Shown: positions 10,904 through 24,442, counted from the first letter of the stretch. The stretch is 64,000 nucleotides of DNA from Limonium bicolor (GCA_023374045.1 CM041779.1:1984001-2048000); one strand, 5' to 3'. Program-made: numbers and translations. The notes: a model not told the origin generated them from the letters alone.

Positions 10904-10975
10904 GTTGCGGTAGCTCAACTGGTTAATAGGTGATTTAAGGATGTAAGCCCTCAGGGTTCGAATCTGGGAAGAGCA
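10904..10975 (+). other. tRNA-like module 2 in the LTR
   Basis: A box TAGCTCAACTGG (10911-10922) and B box GGTTCGAATC (10955-10964) lie in a 72-nt unit ending GAGCA. The T arm can still form a stem with G-U pairs. The anticodon arm is degenerate, so I assign no amino acid. A second copy lies at 58032-58103. It starts about 75 bp after module 1, so the LTR holds a tandem pair. Confidence 0.6.
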
Positions 10976-11187
10976 ATGTGGACTTTTTATTTTTTTTGGA
11001 CGCTATTCATTCCTAAACAAGACCTTGTCTCGGTCCAGACCAAACACAGCCCAAGGGTGGTTGACCGAAAGTCAACTCGGCCCAAATAGAAGAAGAAGGA
11101 AAAGGGCCTAGTCAAAGGCCATACTTGTCTAACTAGCCCATAGATAAAATCAGCTAACTTTTCCTACCAAAAACCCTAGTTTTTCTA

Positions 11188-11197
11188 ATTATAAAGG
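11188..11197 (+). promoter_or_regulatory. TATA box of the giant LTR
   Basis: ATTATAAAGG follows AAACCCTAG and precedes a CT-rich leader (CTCTTCTCCTTCTCC), which is the usual look of a plant Pol II core promoter. It implies a U3 of about 1.05 kb and a start near 11225. R and U5 together would then be roughly 4.4 kb, an exceptionally long untranslated leader. The same box is at 58316-58325 in the other copy. Confidence 0.55.
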
Positions 11198-13944
11198 GAA
11201 CAGTAGCACCCTCTTCTCCTTCTCCGATCTGGATCTCTGAATCATCTTTTCCTTCCGTCCCTAGAAACAAAAATTGTAGCCGTCTCCCCGGCTTCGCGTT
11301 CCTTCTTCATTCCGTCCCCCCACTCATATTCTCCCTTTTTTTCCAATCTACTTATCTTATTCACTAAAAAAAAAACAAAATCCCAACCAGAGAACTCCTT
11401 CTTGCCTGGCGATCTCGAGCAATCTCCAGTAGCCCATGTACTCGATTTCACCCATTGTTTTACTCTTCGATGAATTTTTCCACTTCTACGTCTGGATTTC
11501 AAAAAACCCATGCCGATGAACTCTCAAGCCCACGCTTGAAATCGCACCAAACTCCCACCTCCCACTCTTTTGATCAATCGTTGAATACTGAACACCTCCG
11601 TCTTAATTCACAAAGCTACCACCAAATCGGCTAGGTCAACAGGAAATCGTCCCCTCTGCCATTACGGTCGACATTCCAACAGAATAATTCACCATTTAAG
11701 CTGCGTGGCCTTATGGATAGTCCATCACGAAGTTGGTCCCGTTTGCTACCCTTCATAGTTTATTTCTTTGTTAACCTCTCTTTTTCTGGGGAATAAATGA
11801 AGAAGTGTGATCCTCTGGCTTCATTTACCCTTGTAAGCCAATTTTGCTGTATAATAATCAGGAGTTCATCCGCGGTCGGCAATCCATCTCGTCCCTCTCT
11901 TTGTTGCTTGTTCGATTATGCTCGTAACTAATGTTTCGATTGTTTTGTGTGTATAGTTCTGTGCTTTGCAGGAAAAATCACATCTCTGGTCTCGGTATCT
12001 TTGTCTCAACTCGAGCCTCTCTTCTAACTGCTAGATTCAATGAAACCGTGTCAAAATTGTACTTGTCGTGTACCACTGATTATCCAATCTCTTCTCCTGT
12101 TCTTTCATTTTTGCAGTTTTTTTTATGTTAACAGGTAGAAATGGAAAACGAGTTATGCATCTATTTTGTTGTTAATCGGCCTGCTTCCCCAATCTTTGCT
12201 TTCATTTTAGTTTGTCTTCTGGTGAAGGGTTGAAGAAGTGTAACCTCTTCTTTTAATTGCCCTTGCGAGCTAGTACACCAAATCCTGAAAATAATCAATC
12301 ATTGTCTCTTCGGTTTCGTTTAAATCGAAGCTGTTCACATTGGTGAACGTAGATCTATCATAACACCACCCTTGCTTCATTTCTGTAATTTCCTCTTACT
12401 TCTAATGGAGGAACTCGAATCTCAAATCTGCCCAAGATTCCATCAATTTTGTCTATTCGATTTTATTTTTGAACTAATGGGTTTGCTGCATTTTGTTTAT
12501 GCTCTATGAACTCATCGCAGAAAACCTTCTATTGTTCACTCCTTGGTATACGTCTGATCTAGAGGATGGATTCGTGCAAGCTACTCGGACTCGACTTCAG
12601 CTGGATGTAGTCGACTGGGTTCGTGAGTTTCGGGATTGGCCTCTTGGGTTTGGGTTAGAGAATTGTATTCATCGGATTTACTCATTTATGGCTTGATTAT
12701 GTGTTGTTCTGTTCATCATCTGCACTTCTTGTCTATAGTTTGGATAAACATGTATATTTTCCATTAAAAGTTCGTGTCATGTGCAGCTCGCTGACTTGTT
12801 TTGGTGTTCGGTATTATTATCGATGGTCATAGTTCATTTGCAAATATTACCCATTCATTATTCTTGTTTAAACGATTCTTTTATAGTTAGACCATCCTTT
12901 ATACTACTAATTTGAAGCGTTTGAAAACATCACTAGCTCAAATTAATATAGACTTTCGTGAGAGCTGTGTTGATTTTGTTCCAAATTCCACTTTAGCTAA
13001 AAAAACAAGAAAAGGACAAGGTCAGGTTTAATTAGGATTTAGTTATTGATCGTTTTTTTTATGTCATTTGTTGCCATGTGAATTACTTGCTCTCTGATTG
13101 TTTTTTTTATATATATACGTGTACATGCTTAATGTATTACGGCTTTGTCGTAATCTTTCAATTATTTGCTTTATATATATCCGTTTATTATTTAAACCCT
13201 AGACTGCCTTTTAGGTCACCCATTTATTATGATAAGTCTTGGAGGATACCCCACAACTAGCTCATTTCTATTTGCTTGGTGCGGACTAATATCCGCCAAA
13301 CTTTGAGAATCTTTTTAAGCCTTTGAAGGTACCCCACAGCTAGCTCATTTCTATTTGCTTTGTGGGGAATCATATCTTCCACACTTGTAAAGCCTATCCC
13401 AAACCACCCCTTAATTTCATTAAAAAACTTTACTCAAAAAAGAAAATAAATTCAAATCCAAATACAAATTCAATTTCATTCTGGCCCGATCTTCAATCCG
13501 GCCCAAAACAACAATCCGGCCCAAACCTTAATTGGTTCAAATAAAAAGGGCACTCCAAGGCCCAATTTCCAATGTGCAATTCAACCCACAAGGTCTAATC
13601 AGGCCCAGATTCCAAATAAGCCTCAAAATTTGAATTAGGCTCCCAAAAGACCATCAGGCTCAAAAGCCCATTTTGGCTCACACTTTTAAGGCAAAAAAAA
13701 AACCAAGTCAATAAAAAGGCCTAAACCAAACCCAAGCCCAAAACCAAATCGAGGCCTAAACCAAACCCAAGCCCACTTGGCCCATCAGACCCACTCGGCC
13801 CATTAAGCCCAATTCAACCCAATCCCATTACAACCCAAATAAAAAAGCCCAATGGTGAAGCCCACTTCAGCCCAAATTCAAAAGACCCCACTTCGGCCCA
13901 AGCCCAATTCAACTCAAGGCCCAATTCGGCCCAAAAGCCCTTCA

Positions 13945-16900
13945 TGAAATACCCCAAACTTATTAAATATGGATTAAATATTTAATTACATTAATTAAGG
14001 CCTAAACATGCCTTGAAAGTCAACTGAGAACAACAGTGGTCAACATAAAACAAGATGTTGCACCCTTTGACTGTTTAGGGTAAACAAATACCCAAATGAA
14101 CTACTTAACCTAAAATTTGTCCTAAGCATATTAACACATTACTAAACATATTATAACCGTTGGACAACACTCCAACACAAAGAAAAAGCATTTACATGCT
14201 TCAAGGTCAAAAAGGGCAAAAAGGTGCTCTAGGAAAACCTTAAAAATCAAATGACCTCTAAATGATATAAAATTGAATACCATGATCAAATATCATTTAA
14301 GGAACACAAAAAAACCGTTGTCAAAGAAAACAGAGCTCAGAAACACCTTGCGACACAAAATGTGCACTAAAACTCCTTAAAGCACGTTTTTGTGTAATCG
14401 CCTTCTAAATTGGTTTTAAATGAGCTAAAAGGTTATAAATACCTTTAAATATGATAAAATATCATATTATATGATATTAGGAATTTAATTCCAGAAATTT
14501 ATGAATTTTTACAAATTTAATATTAAAATATTAATAAAACCCTAATGTGGGGCCCGTTTGGGTCAACATTGACTAAGTTGGTCAATGTTGACCATTGACC
14601 ACGAAATGGACTACATAAAATCAGATAATTAAGTCTCTTAACAGACCAAGAGACAAGTCCCATGTGACAATTAAATAGTCCTTTACTTTTGCATAAAATA
14701 ACAAAAAGACATACTTTACCTTATAAAACAAAAAAGGTGGGCTCCACTTACCTTACCCATGTGAGCCAGCCGATTTGGAGCCTCCATTTGCTCCTCTTTT
14801 CCCTTGTATTTCGGTGCTCCAAGCAAGCTAGCAAGACAAGAGTGATGAGTCATCCTTCACTTATGAATTAAAGTAACATATTAGTCCATTATTCATTCAA
14901 ATTGGAATCAAATAATTCACCCACTCCCTCTTATCATGGCCGGCTGTCCTCTTGTGTGTCTCCACTGAATTAGCTCCAATTATTCAACCCCAATCAGACA
15001 TGATGAGTCATCAATTCACTAAAGTCATAAAAAATGCAAAAAAAAGGTGTTTTAAGCAAATTAGGTCATTCTTTCTCATTAGTCCCATTCCAAACGTGGG
15101 ACTCCTGGCCAAACTCTCTCCTTGGCTCCTCTTCCACCGTAGGTAAGTCTCCAAGCTCCATTGGAGAGAGCTCAAGCTCTAGGTAAGCTCCTAAGGCATG
15201 AAAATGCCCATTTTCTTCATCTTTCTTTCCTTTTTCGATTGATCTAAGCTCCAACCACTTCCATCCATGAATCTAGGTTGTTTTGGAAGTTAAATGAAGG
15301 AAGAATCTCGGCCATAACAAGGGAAGAAGGTTGAGAAACTCAAACTTGTTCTTAAGGTACAAAAATGTGCTTTAAGCTCTTATCTTTTGATTCCCTTCAA
15401 ATTCGGCTGTGAAACTTTGTTCCTAGCCTTATTTTCTTCTCCTTTTCATGTAGATTCAGTTGGTATACCAAGATCTACAAGGAGTAGCTAGATCCAAGCC
15501 AAAAACACCATTTTTGGCATCTTAAACAAGGTAAAACTTAACTATCTTCCAAGCTAATTCACCCACGGTTTATACCTTGTTCTTGAGAGTGTTTTGATAC
15601 TCTTTCTCTTCTGGAAAAGTAGGGCCGAAGTAGATCTATACCAAGCTTGAAGATCTAAGGTAAAAATCCATGATTTTCATGACTTAAATTACTTCTTATG
15701 GTTAGATCTTTTTTGGAGACTAACTAGGCCTTGTTTTCTGTTTGAAAACATGTAAGAGAAGCTTGGAGAAATTCTCCTTAAGGTGGCGAATCCAAACAAG
15801 GATTTACCTAAGCTAAATCAAGGTATAAATCACTTAAACATTAACTTTGCTAAGTTAAAATGTTCTAAGCTATTTCTATAGTTATTGCCGTGAGTGAAGA
15901 AGTAAAATAAGGTCATGTTTGGCCTTAAAATGGTTAAGAAATGGTTTAATAAATTTTATAACTAATTAAACAAGCATAATTGTCAAATTTAAGACATTAT
16001 GTGGAAGTTTGGTAAATAAATGAAGAATATATGGTGAGGCCAAAATTTATATGTATTTTGGGACATTTATGTGTAATTTATTTTGCAAGACAATGTTTGT
16101 AATAAGGCCATGTATTTTAGGCCATTTTATTTATGCATTTACAAGCTCTTAATTAAGTTTAAGTAGTATAAATGCATTACCGAAAATAAATGGGGTATTA
16201 GGTGTAATTAAATTAAATTTAGGGGCTTTAGAATAATAAGGCCGAAAATTAGAGTTAAAAAGGAGTTAAAAAAAGTTTATAAGATTTTATAAAGTTTTGG
16301 GGTTAAATGGTAATTTTTGAAAAGTATGGGTACAAACCGTGAATAAAGGAGATTAATGATCAAGGAAATATTAAGGTGGTCAACCTTGACCATATGATAG
16401 GTTTTGACCAAATTAGATAAGTTAAATAACTTATTTAAGGTTGTATAATAAGATAAGTATCTTATGGTAATATTTTTTATGACATATTGGTGAATATGTT
16501 ATTACCAAAATTAAGGGTGTAAAATGGTATTTTAAACACCCATGGGCTATTAGGAATTTTTAGGAATTTATTTGGTGGATTTTGGAATTAAAATGAACTA
16601 TATATGTACAATATATAGTTATTATGTCATTATGACACTTTGGAGAAAAATAGATGGTGGAATGGTAAATATCGAAAGTATATGGGTTAATAAGGATATT
16701 TATAACCCTTTGGTGGAATTTGGAGATTTTTAGAATTATATAAGAGTATTTACTAAGATATGTGTATAATATATGGTTTTAATGGTATGGTAAAACTATA
16801 TGTTATAAATAGGGCCAAATGGCAATTATAGAATAGCACAAGGGCTGTTCGGAATTTACAAAAAATAACCATAGGTTATACTCTTTTATAAGTTAGAAAT

Positions 16901-19595
16901 GTTATATTAAACGAATATATAACATGGTATGATTTAAGGGGTGATTTTGTAAATTAAGGAAACTATGGTTTATGGAAAAGAATAAGATTTTCTTATGGTG
17001 CCTAAGAGGCAATATAAAATAGTTTTGTATAAAACTATGGGTTATAAGTTAAAGGGAATAAAAATATCACATAGTATGATATTAGTATATGGTATAACAT
17101 TAAATAATGTTATGAGGTCAAAAAGGGATTTAAATGAAGTTAAGGGCTATACCGAGTTAATAGGAGTTGGAAAATGAATTTTAGACTAAGGTCTATAATG
17201 TTATAAATGTTATAACAATTATATGGTTTAGATGGAATTAATATAAGGAAGGGTATTCACATTAAAGAATGTGACAAACTATAAATAAAGGGAATTTATA
17301 AACTAAGGTATTTATTGAATAAACCTTAGGAGTTGAAATTATACAACATAAAATGTTACATAATGTTAGGATAATAATCTTAATGCAAGTTGTATGATAT
17401 AATACAACTAATGGGAATAATCGTCTAAAAGAAGATGATCAAATGTAACATAAAATATAAGAGTTTATGAAACTCATGAGAATTACCTACGTGGTAAAAA
17501 TATATACATACACAAGAATAATGTATATAAGGCGGATATATATATTTTGGTTGAAAACCATATGATTCAGTGGTGGTGGTTATTTGAAAAAAAAATATAG
17601 TTACGAACTATGAGTTATGAATTTTAGAATGCAATATAATATAAGGATGCATGCATACATGCAACTATAGGTTACGTACCTAAACTAGATGTGGATAAGA
17701 TTAGAAGAAATATAAGGAATTAAACTTAACAGTTGAATGTTTTGACGTACACGTTTTAAGTAACAAAGCCGACTGTTTTAGAGAAACCTGTAACAAACAA
17801 CTGTAGAAAACAGGGGTGAACTGTCGGGGTTACTTATTATTCGGAAATACCGGATGTAGTTAGTCATGGAGACTGACTTATAGTTTTAATACCGTTTAGA
17901 TTATGCTTCTGACAAGGACGCTTGACAAGCTAGCGGACTACACGGAGCATAGGATCTTGCTGATTCATACTCCACCGTAATACGATCAGGGTGAACGTAT
18001 GTAAAGGGGTTTGATCCGAGTTGTCCTAAGGTTGCTCCTTGGGCTCGGATTTGGTTGATATAACTTGTATGTTGTTATGTGTCTCTGATTGTCCCTGAGG
18101 GCTTCCTCAGTTCAGACTTCTGTGTGATCTGTGATAAGATTGTTTGTCTGAATGTGATAATTAATATGCATGAACTGTATATTTATAGCTGCTTTTATTT
18201 ACTATTGTTGAGTTAACAGTATTGGTTCGTATATATGAACCTATATATATAAAACGAACTAGCGGCTATGGTGCTATCTTATATGAAATATAAGGAACGT
18301 AAGTAAAACGTTGTAGCACTATGATAATAACATATACATATTATCTGAGACTTTTATACGGAGCATTGGCCTTTCTATACGCCGCTCTCGTATCTAACAC
18401 TGGATCCCGAGTTTACAAACTCCGGATTGGACTAATGACCTTAGTCTGCTGTTAGAAAATTTGGTAATGCGATGCGATGGTATAATTAATTAATTAATGG
18501 AATGGAAGTAAAAGCCAAGAGGATGTGGCTCTTGGTGCGCGCTGTGATCACAAAAACGATACCAGGATGTCCGCGTACGGGTCCGTAAGTATCAAGAAAA
18601 TTTCCCGTGAGCTAGAATGGCTCGTTGGTCGGAGACTCTACCGTTGGAGTGGCTACTGCCGTGGGTGACCCGCCATAATATATGGGTAACTAGAGACATG
18701 TCGTTTTAACGAGACATTGTCACTAGGTATAACTGAACAACTAAAACAATTGAGACTTATACAGTGGCGAACAATACCATGGACGAGACTTAATACTTGT
18801 TTATTATTCTCGTTGTTTCGCTTTGTTGTTCATTGGTTATACTTGTGGTTATTTTATTGTGTGTTGATGGTTGGATGGAGCCTACAAGGCTAAGGTAAAT
18901 TAAATATGAAAACTGTACGCTACGGCGAATGTACATTGTACATTATATTGTTATTACTCGATACGTTCGATATATAAATGTTGTATGGAATAATAAATGA
19001 ATGTTTGGATTGGATGGATGGTTAAATGTTTATGGATATTTGGATGGTTGATTATGTATATTATACATTTATGCTTCAGTTTTGATTATAACTGTAAAAG
19101 GGAAAAGCATGAAACCAATCTAATAATAAGATGGTTAAAATGACAAGTGACCATTAGGGTCCAGGCCCGGCATACTCAGCGTCTATCGCTGATACTACAC
19201 CATTACAGGTTGTTGATCATTGTCGGAGCTGAAGAGCAGGAACAGGGTAATTGGAGTGTTACTTTTGTCACCACACTTGGAGATGTTGTATAGCAATGAA
19301 GATGGTGAATTGTATTATGGTAAGGTTGTGTATTCAGGATTGGGTAGACGCTCACTTGTCGATGTTTATGGTTTATGGACTTAGTATGATGTATAGGAGT
19401 TTCTCGTTATCACTGCGGTTAGCAGTTTATTTGTATTGGAAGTTGGATGTAGTTTGGCTGCGTTGCTCGCATGGGCGAGTAACGGCCGGTGACACCCGAG
19501 TGAGTTTTGTAATTGTTATTTGTTTTTCCGCTGCGAGACGTTTTATTTATTGCTACATGAGAGATTATATCATGATTATTGAGAGGGGTGTTACA
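13945..19595 (+). mobile_element. Element I: 5.65-kb non-coding LTR-type insertion
   Basis: Bounded by TGAAATACCCC and GGGGTGTTACA and flanked by the 5-bp duplication CTTCA (13940-13944 and 19596-19600), so both ends are exact. There is no coding frame, no internal primer site, and no second copy of its start inside it. This suggests a solo LTR of a Ty3/gypsy element; TGTAACACCCC-type ends are common in Tekay/Del-like chromoviruses. It is homologous over its distal part to element II. A stand-alone non-coding retroelement derivative is the alternative. Confidence 0.65.
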
Positions 19596-19600
19596 CTTCA

Positions 19601-21396
19601 GGCCCAAAAAACCCAACTTTGACTCGGTCCAACTTTGACCTCGACCCAACTTTGACCTGGTCCAACTTTGACTCGGTCCAACTTTGACCAATATGAACTT
19701 TGACCTTGACCTAACTTTGACCCGGTCCAACATTGACCAGCCCAAGTTTGACCTTGACACAACTTTGACTTGATCCCACTTTGACTCGGTCTAACTTTAA
19801 CCCTGCCCATTTTCCAACCCCAAATCAAATCCAATTCAAATCCAAATTCAATTCCAGCCAAATTCAATTCAAACCCAATTCAATTCCAAACTCATTCAAA
19901 CCCAATTCAATTCCAAACTCATTCAAACTTCATTCAATTCCAAACTTCATTCAATTCAAAACTTCATTCAATTCCAAATTCAATTCAAAACTTCATTCAA
20001 TTCATTCAATTCCAAATCGACTCAAACGCATCTCAATTCAATTCAAAATTCATCTCAATTCCAATCCAAACCAATTCCAAACTCATTTAAATTCAATTCT
20101 ATTCCAAATTCATTCAAACTCAATTCCAATTCAAATTCAATTTCAAATACCATTCGAATTCAATTTCAACTTCAATTCCAATTCATTCAACTCCAGTTCA
20201 GCTTTGATTTCAATTCAATTTCAATTCCACTTCGATTTCCCCCACATTCGAATGTCTCACAGACCCGAGTGTCTCACATACTTTGTTATCCCAATGATTC
20301 GAATGTCTCACGACCCGAGCATCTCACAACCAGAGCGTCTCACAGATCTGAGCGTCTCACAGACTTCGACATCTCAAGGTTTCAAGCGTCTCATAGACCC
20401 GAGCGTCTCACAGCTTCGATATCTCATTCCTTTCATCATCTGAATATCTAAATGTCTCATAGACCCGAGCGTCTCACAGACTAATATCTCAAACCCAAAA
20501 CTTCTCGAAATTCTAAACCCCTCCAAATCTCAAACCCATCAAAACCTTTCAAAACATCAAACCTTTCAAAACCCAAAACTGTGAACTACTAAGGTCTGAT
20601 CTCAACAGGGAGTTGAGTACGTAGGCAACCCACAGGGTGCGACCCCATTCCAGACAAAAAAACCCCCTTTCCCTTTCTAAGGTGTTCTTCATACCTCTCG
20701 AAACTCTCAAACCTTTTCGGCTCCCACGAACTTCAAACCATCAGACTCCAAGTCTTGTCTATTCACTCAACCTCAAACTTCTTCCCCAGTCTTCATTCTA
20801 TACTCATTCGAATTCATCAATTCTTCTCTTGGCACTAGCTTGGCAGAAAAGCTCGCCCCATCCACTCGTTTTCTCTCCTCCTGTCCTAATCCTATCTTTG
20901 GCTTTTAAATGAATCTCTCTAAAAGGTTTTGAAAGAAGGTAATCCCGACAATTGGAGACCAGGTTTCCTCGGCACCAATCCAAGGTTGTGGTCATTGCCA
21001 CTTCCAAGGGGTGTAACCCAGTGCGAACCCACAATAGAATCTCTGACCTGACCAGATAAGTCCTATCCGTAGGCAACAAATTTAGAGTCAACCAACGGTT
21101 CTTAGAACCCGCCCTCTCTTCCTTCCTAGTTATCATAGGTCAAACTAGGTGGCGACTCTAGTCAACTCTGCCCTTAGGGCATAAGTCCGCGTGGAGCCCA
21201 TTGAGAGCGGATGTAGTGCACACTTGCACTCATCTTTTATGATTTCTGGGAAAGACGGACGATTTAGTAAGTATTTGAGGGATGCCAGAATAACGGGTTT
21301 TCACCCTCCACAAAATGGCATTTTTCTAGGGTCTCGACTTTTCAGTCAGACCATATTTAGATAGACCCCCCTCATACCGAAAAATCACCGTCCACA
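19601..21396 (+). mobile_element. Giant Ogre/Tat-like 3' LTR, right part
   Basis: Resumes with GGCCCAAAAAACCC directly after the CTTCA duplication. It carries the W-box array (19612-19795), the CAATTC array, the CTCACAGACCC array and the hairpin, and ends CCGTCCACA. The next bases, GTAAT, are the element's target site, and LINE coding sequence follows at once. Confidence 0.85.
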
Positions 21397-23299
21397 GTAA
21401 TGTCCCCATTTCAAGACAGTTTTGTCCCACATAGACATATACAAGACAATCATGTAATTATGCAAGATGTGCTTCACTCAATGAGGAGAACTAGAGCTAA
21501 AGATGGTTGGATTATTATCAAGGTGGATCTTGAAAAGGCCTATGATAGGCTATCCTGGAGCTTTATTAAAAATACCCTAAAGTGCCTTAGGTTTCCCACT
21601 TATTTCATTGAGTTAGTCATGTTTTAAGTTAGTTCTGTCTCCACGAGAGTCCTTTGGAATGGCATACAATCTGAGATTTTTTTGCCCCTCTAAAGACCTA
21701 AGACAGGGAGACCCTCTCTCTCCCTATATCTGTTTGTTCTCTATTTGGATAGATTATCCCACATGATAGAGGATGTGGTTGCTAATCAACACTGGGCTCC
21801 TATTAAGTTATGTAAAAAAGGCTCACCCTTGACACACATATTTTTTGCGGATGACCTTGTGTTATTGGGAAAAGCAACAAAGGAAAATTCCTTATCTATG
21901 AAAGGCGTCTTGAATTCTTTTTGTTCCTTTTCTGGACAAAAGGTAAGTTTTGATAAGTCCAGGGTGCTTTTTTCTAAGAATTTGATGCCTAGTGATCAAC
22001 ATTAGTAAGGCTATAGATATCCCAATGGTTGATAAGTTTGGAAAATACCTTAGGATTAATTTAGTGCAGGGTAGACCTAGCACCTCTTTGTTTTTTGAAC
22101 TTATAGAGAATCTGTGGAAAAATGGATGGCTGGAAGGTAAAATCTTTATCTTTTGCCGGCAGGTTAGTGCTTGCTAAGTCTATCCTAGAGGCAACTTCTA
22201 CATTTCAGACGATGTCTCAAAAAATCCCCCACAACTCTTGCCATATATTAGAGAAAATCTGTAGAAACTTCCTATGGGGTCACTCAGGAGGTGAAAGGAA
22301 ACTCCACACTATAGATTGGTCCACAATTTGTAAACCTAAAAATAGCTAAGGCCTTGGGCTGAGAGACATATATTGTATGAATAGGGCTTGCTTTGCAAAG
22401 CTTAGCTAGAGATTGATTCTAAACCAAAACAGTTTCTGGGGGAAAGTGCTCATTAACTAATATCATAAAATAGAACGTAAAAACCCATCTCCAACTTGGA
22501 GAAACATTCTGCAGAGCAAGGAAACCATAGAAGCTGGTTCCAAATGGAATCTAGGAAATGGGAGAGCAATCTACTTCTGGCATGATAAATGGCTCTATAA
22601 GGAACCTTTCATCTCTTTTGCTCATGATACCTCTAGCCTGGACCTGGCTGCAAAAGCCTGCCAATACTGGTCCACGGATGGTGGATGGAACTTTGAACTT
22701 CTTTCTAACCATCTTTCCCCTAGAGTACTTTATACTCTTTCTGGAAAAATCACTAAAATTGGAGATAATGCGGATAGGGTTATTATGAGGGAAGCAAGGA
22801 CGGGAATTTGACTGTCTCTCAAGCATACAAATTGATAACTAATCATGGGCCAACGAATGAAATTTGGAATCTGATTTGGTCCCTTTATGTCCCGGAAAAA
22901 GTTAAAACTTGTCTTTGGTCTATCGGCCATAATGCTCTTATAAACAAAGAGTCTACTCTTCTCACATGGCCTTATTGCTAACGATCTATGTAGCTCCCGT
23001 GGGGAGTGTGAAAGTACTGATCATATCCTGAGATTCTGTAGGGTTGCTACTGAAGTCTAGAGTATACTAAGTGGTAAAGCCAACCTACCTATATTCCCTG
23101 TCGTACCCTCTGGTACTGACGCAATGTTAAATATCATGATAACTTAAATGAAATTCTGATGTCTACTGATTTACTATGCCACAGGTTGAGGATCTGGCTG
23201 CTTAGCCTTGAGAAGCTGGGAAGAGATGGGACATTGAAGAAGACCAACCCGCCAATCCATAAATGGGAGGTCCCGCCTGCAAGCTGGTCCAAAGTAAAT
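21397..23299 (+). pseudogene. LINE reverse transcriptase, 3' half (decayed)
   Basis: The frame opens inside the reverse transcriptase with SPFQDSFVPHRHIQDN, followed by KVDLEKAYDRLSW and the catalytic FADDLVLLG block near 21846. After that come the thumb-like GRLVLAKSILEATSTFQT and FLWGHSGGERKLHTIDW, and a zf-RVT-like tail (KLITNHGPTNEIWN to KTCLWSIGHNAL, near 22830-22940). Stops and frameshifts break it at about 21627, 22005, 22177 and 22349. It is an L1-type plant LINE ORF2 lacking its N-terminal half. The missing half matches what lies inverted at 62864. SIRE-like sequence interrupts it at 23300. Confidence 0.85.
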
Positions 23300-24428
23300 T
23301 GTTAAGACAAGATCCTTTAGTTTTGATGATAGCAAACCTTGTATTGTCTATCTAATGCGTTTGTCAAGATTCATGATTCAGATAGACAGGTGAATAAGTA
23401 TCTTAGCACGCAAGGTTGCAAGCGCACTTAGGCATGAGTGGCTTAGCACACAAGGTTGCAAGCGCGCTCAATCCACGACATGTGCCCAACCATTCGGGCA
23501 CCTGTCTGCGAGAGCTCCGTAGAACTTCTAGCACAGACAACCAGTCAGACACCGCACGAAGATATCTCTCATGCTTAAGATGAAAATCAGAAACAGAAGA
23601 CTGCAAGGGATCGACACATTTAGATTAAGCACATACATCTACTTAGGCAACTTGTTCACGACAAGCTCACGACAAAAGGAGAAGTTCATTAATGCACAAG
23701 ATAACAAAGCTATAAATGAACATCATTACATAGTCGTAATGAATTCCGAAGAGGGCATTTATGAGCATTTAATTAACCAAGCATAATCAGTAAGTGGGGC
23801 ACACAAGTGGTGATCGACCTATTAAGAGGGTTGCCGCCAACTTGACCAACCATAAACGACACGTGGTTCAAGCCTCTACATCAAGTTGAAGAATCTCTGC
23901 AAGTCTAGTGTGGTTGTTATGTAAATAAACGAAGTTGTAGTCGACCCCTATAAGTTTAGGGATTAATAGGACGTAGTTACATCCTAACAACCGTGTATAT
24001 ATACTTGCATTTATTCCATATGTAAGTAAGCCTGTACGAGAGAAAAAGAAAGAGATAATCCGGGCAAGTGTGGATCAGACTTAGGAGTGTGTGTAAGTGC
24101 TAGAGAGTTGGTGAGCTAGATAGGACTGGGTTAGAGTATCAATACATTGGGTATTTGATAGAACAACAGATCAGGGAACGGTCGGTGAACCGTAGACCAA
24201 TAGTCAGAAGAGGGTTGACGACTTTAGGGGTAAAGTTGAAACTGTCCCGGGAGTCCGTGTGTGGGGCAAGGGAGGTTGAGTGAATTTCGTGTGTGTAAAT
24301 TCTTAATCGAAATGTGTTATCTAGTTTAAGTTTATTTCTCGTCTCTTCCCAGACTATCAAGTTTTATTAGAGTCCACGATACGTCCACGACACGTCGCAG
24401 ACGCATCAGGAGCGCTTGCTAGGTTTCA
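23300..24428 (+). mobile_element. 5' LTR of a SIRE/Maximus-like copia element
   Basis: Starts TGTTAAGACAAGATCC and ends TTTCA, 1129 bp, with the primer site three bases later. A TATA-like GTGTATATATACT lies near 23992. The bases before it, TAAAT, would be its target duplication in the LINE; no matching 3' LTR is present in the window. Length and start sequence fit the SIRE/Maximus lineage. Confidence 0.75.
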
Positions 24429-24430
24429 AT

Positions 24431-24442
24431 TGGTATCAAAGC
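24431..24442 (+). other. Primer-binding site of the SIRE-like element
   Basis: TGGTATCAAAGC, complementary to the 3' end of initiator tRNA-Met with the A variant usual for SIRE-like elements. Located just inside the 5' LTR and 43 bases before the gag start. Confidence 0.75.

Larger units (their letters stand above)
10172..13944 (+). mobile_element. Giant Ogre/Tat-like 3' LTR, left part
   Basis: Starts TGTAGACACC, identical to the start of the copy at 57300. The first kilobase is U3-like and carries two tRNA-like modules and then a TATA box. A pyrimidine-rich leader and long AT-rich sequence follow. It is interrupted after CCCTTCA at 13944 by element I and resumes at 19601. With that insertion removed the LTR is about 5569 bp, close to the 5564 bp of the right-hand copy. 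Confidence 0.85.

Noticed and set aside
10760..10975. Two functional tRNA genes
   Set aside because: A and B boxes are good, but acceptor stems do not pair and the anticodon arms are degenerate. Called tRNA-like only.
19251..19622. 123-codon ORF crossing the end of element I
   Set aside because: It runs through the LTR-type end and into the flanking giant LTR; no domain, and it spans a transposon junction.
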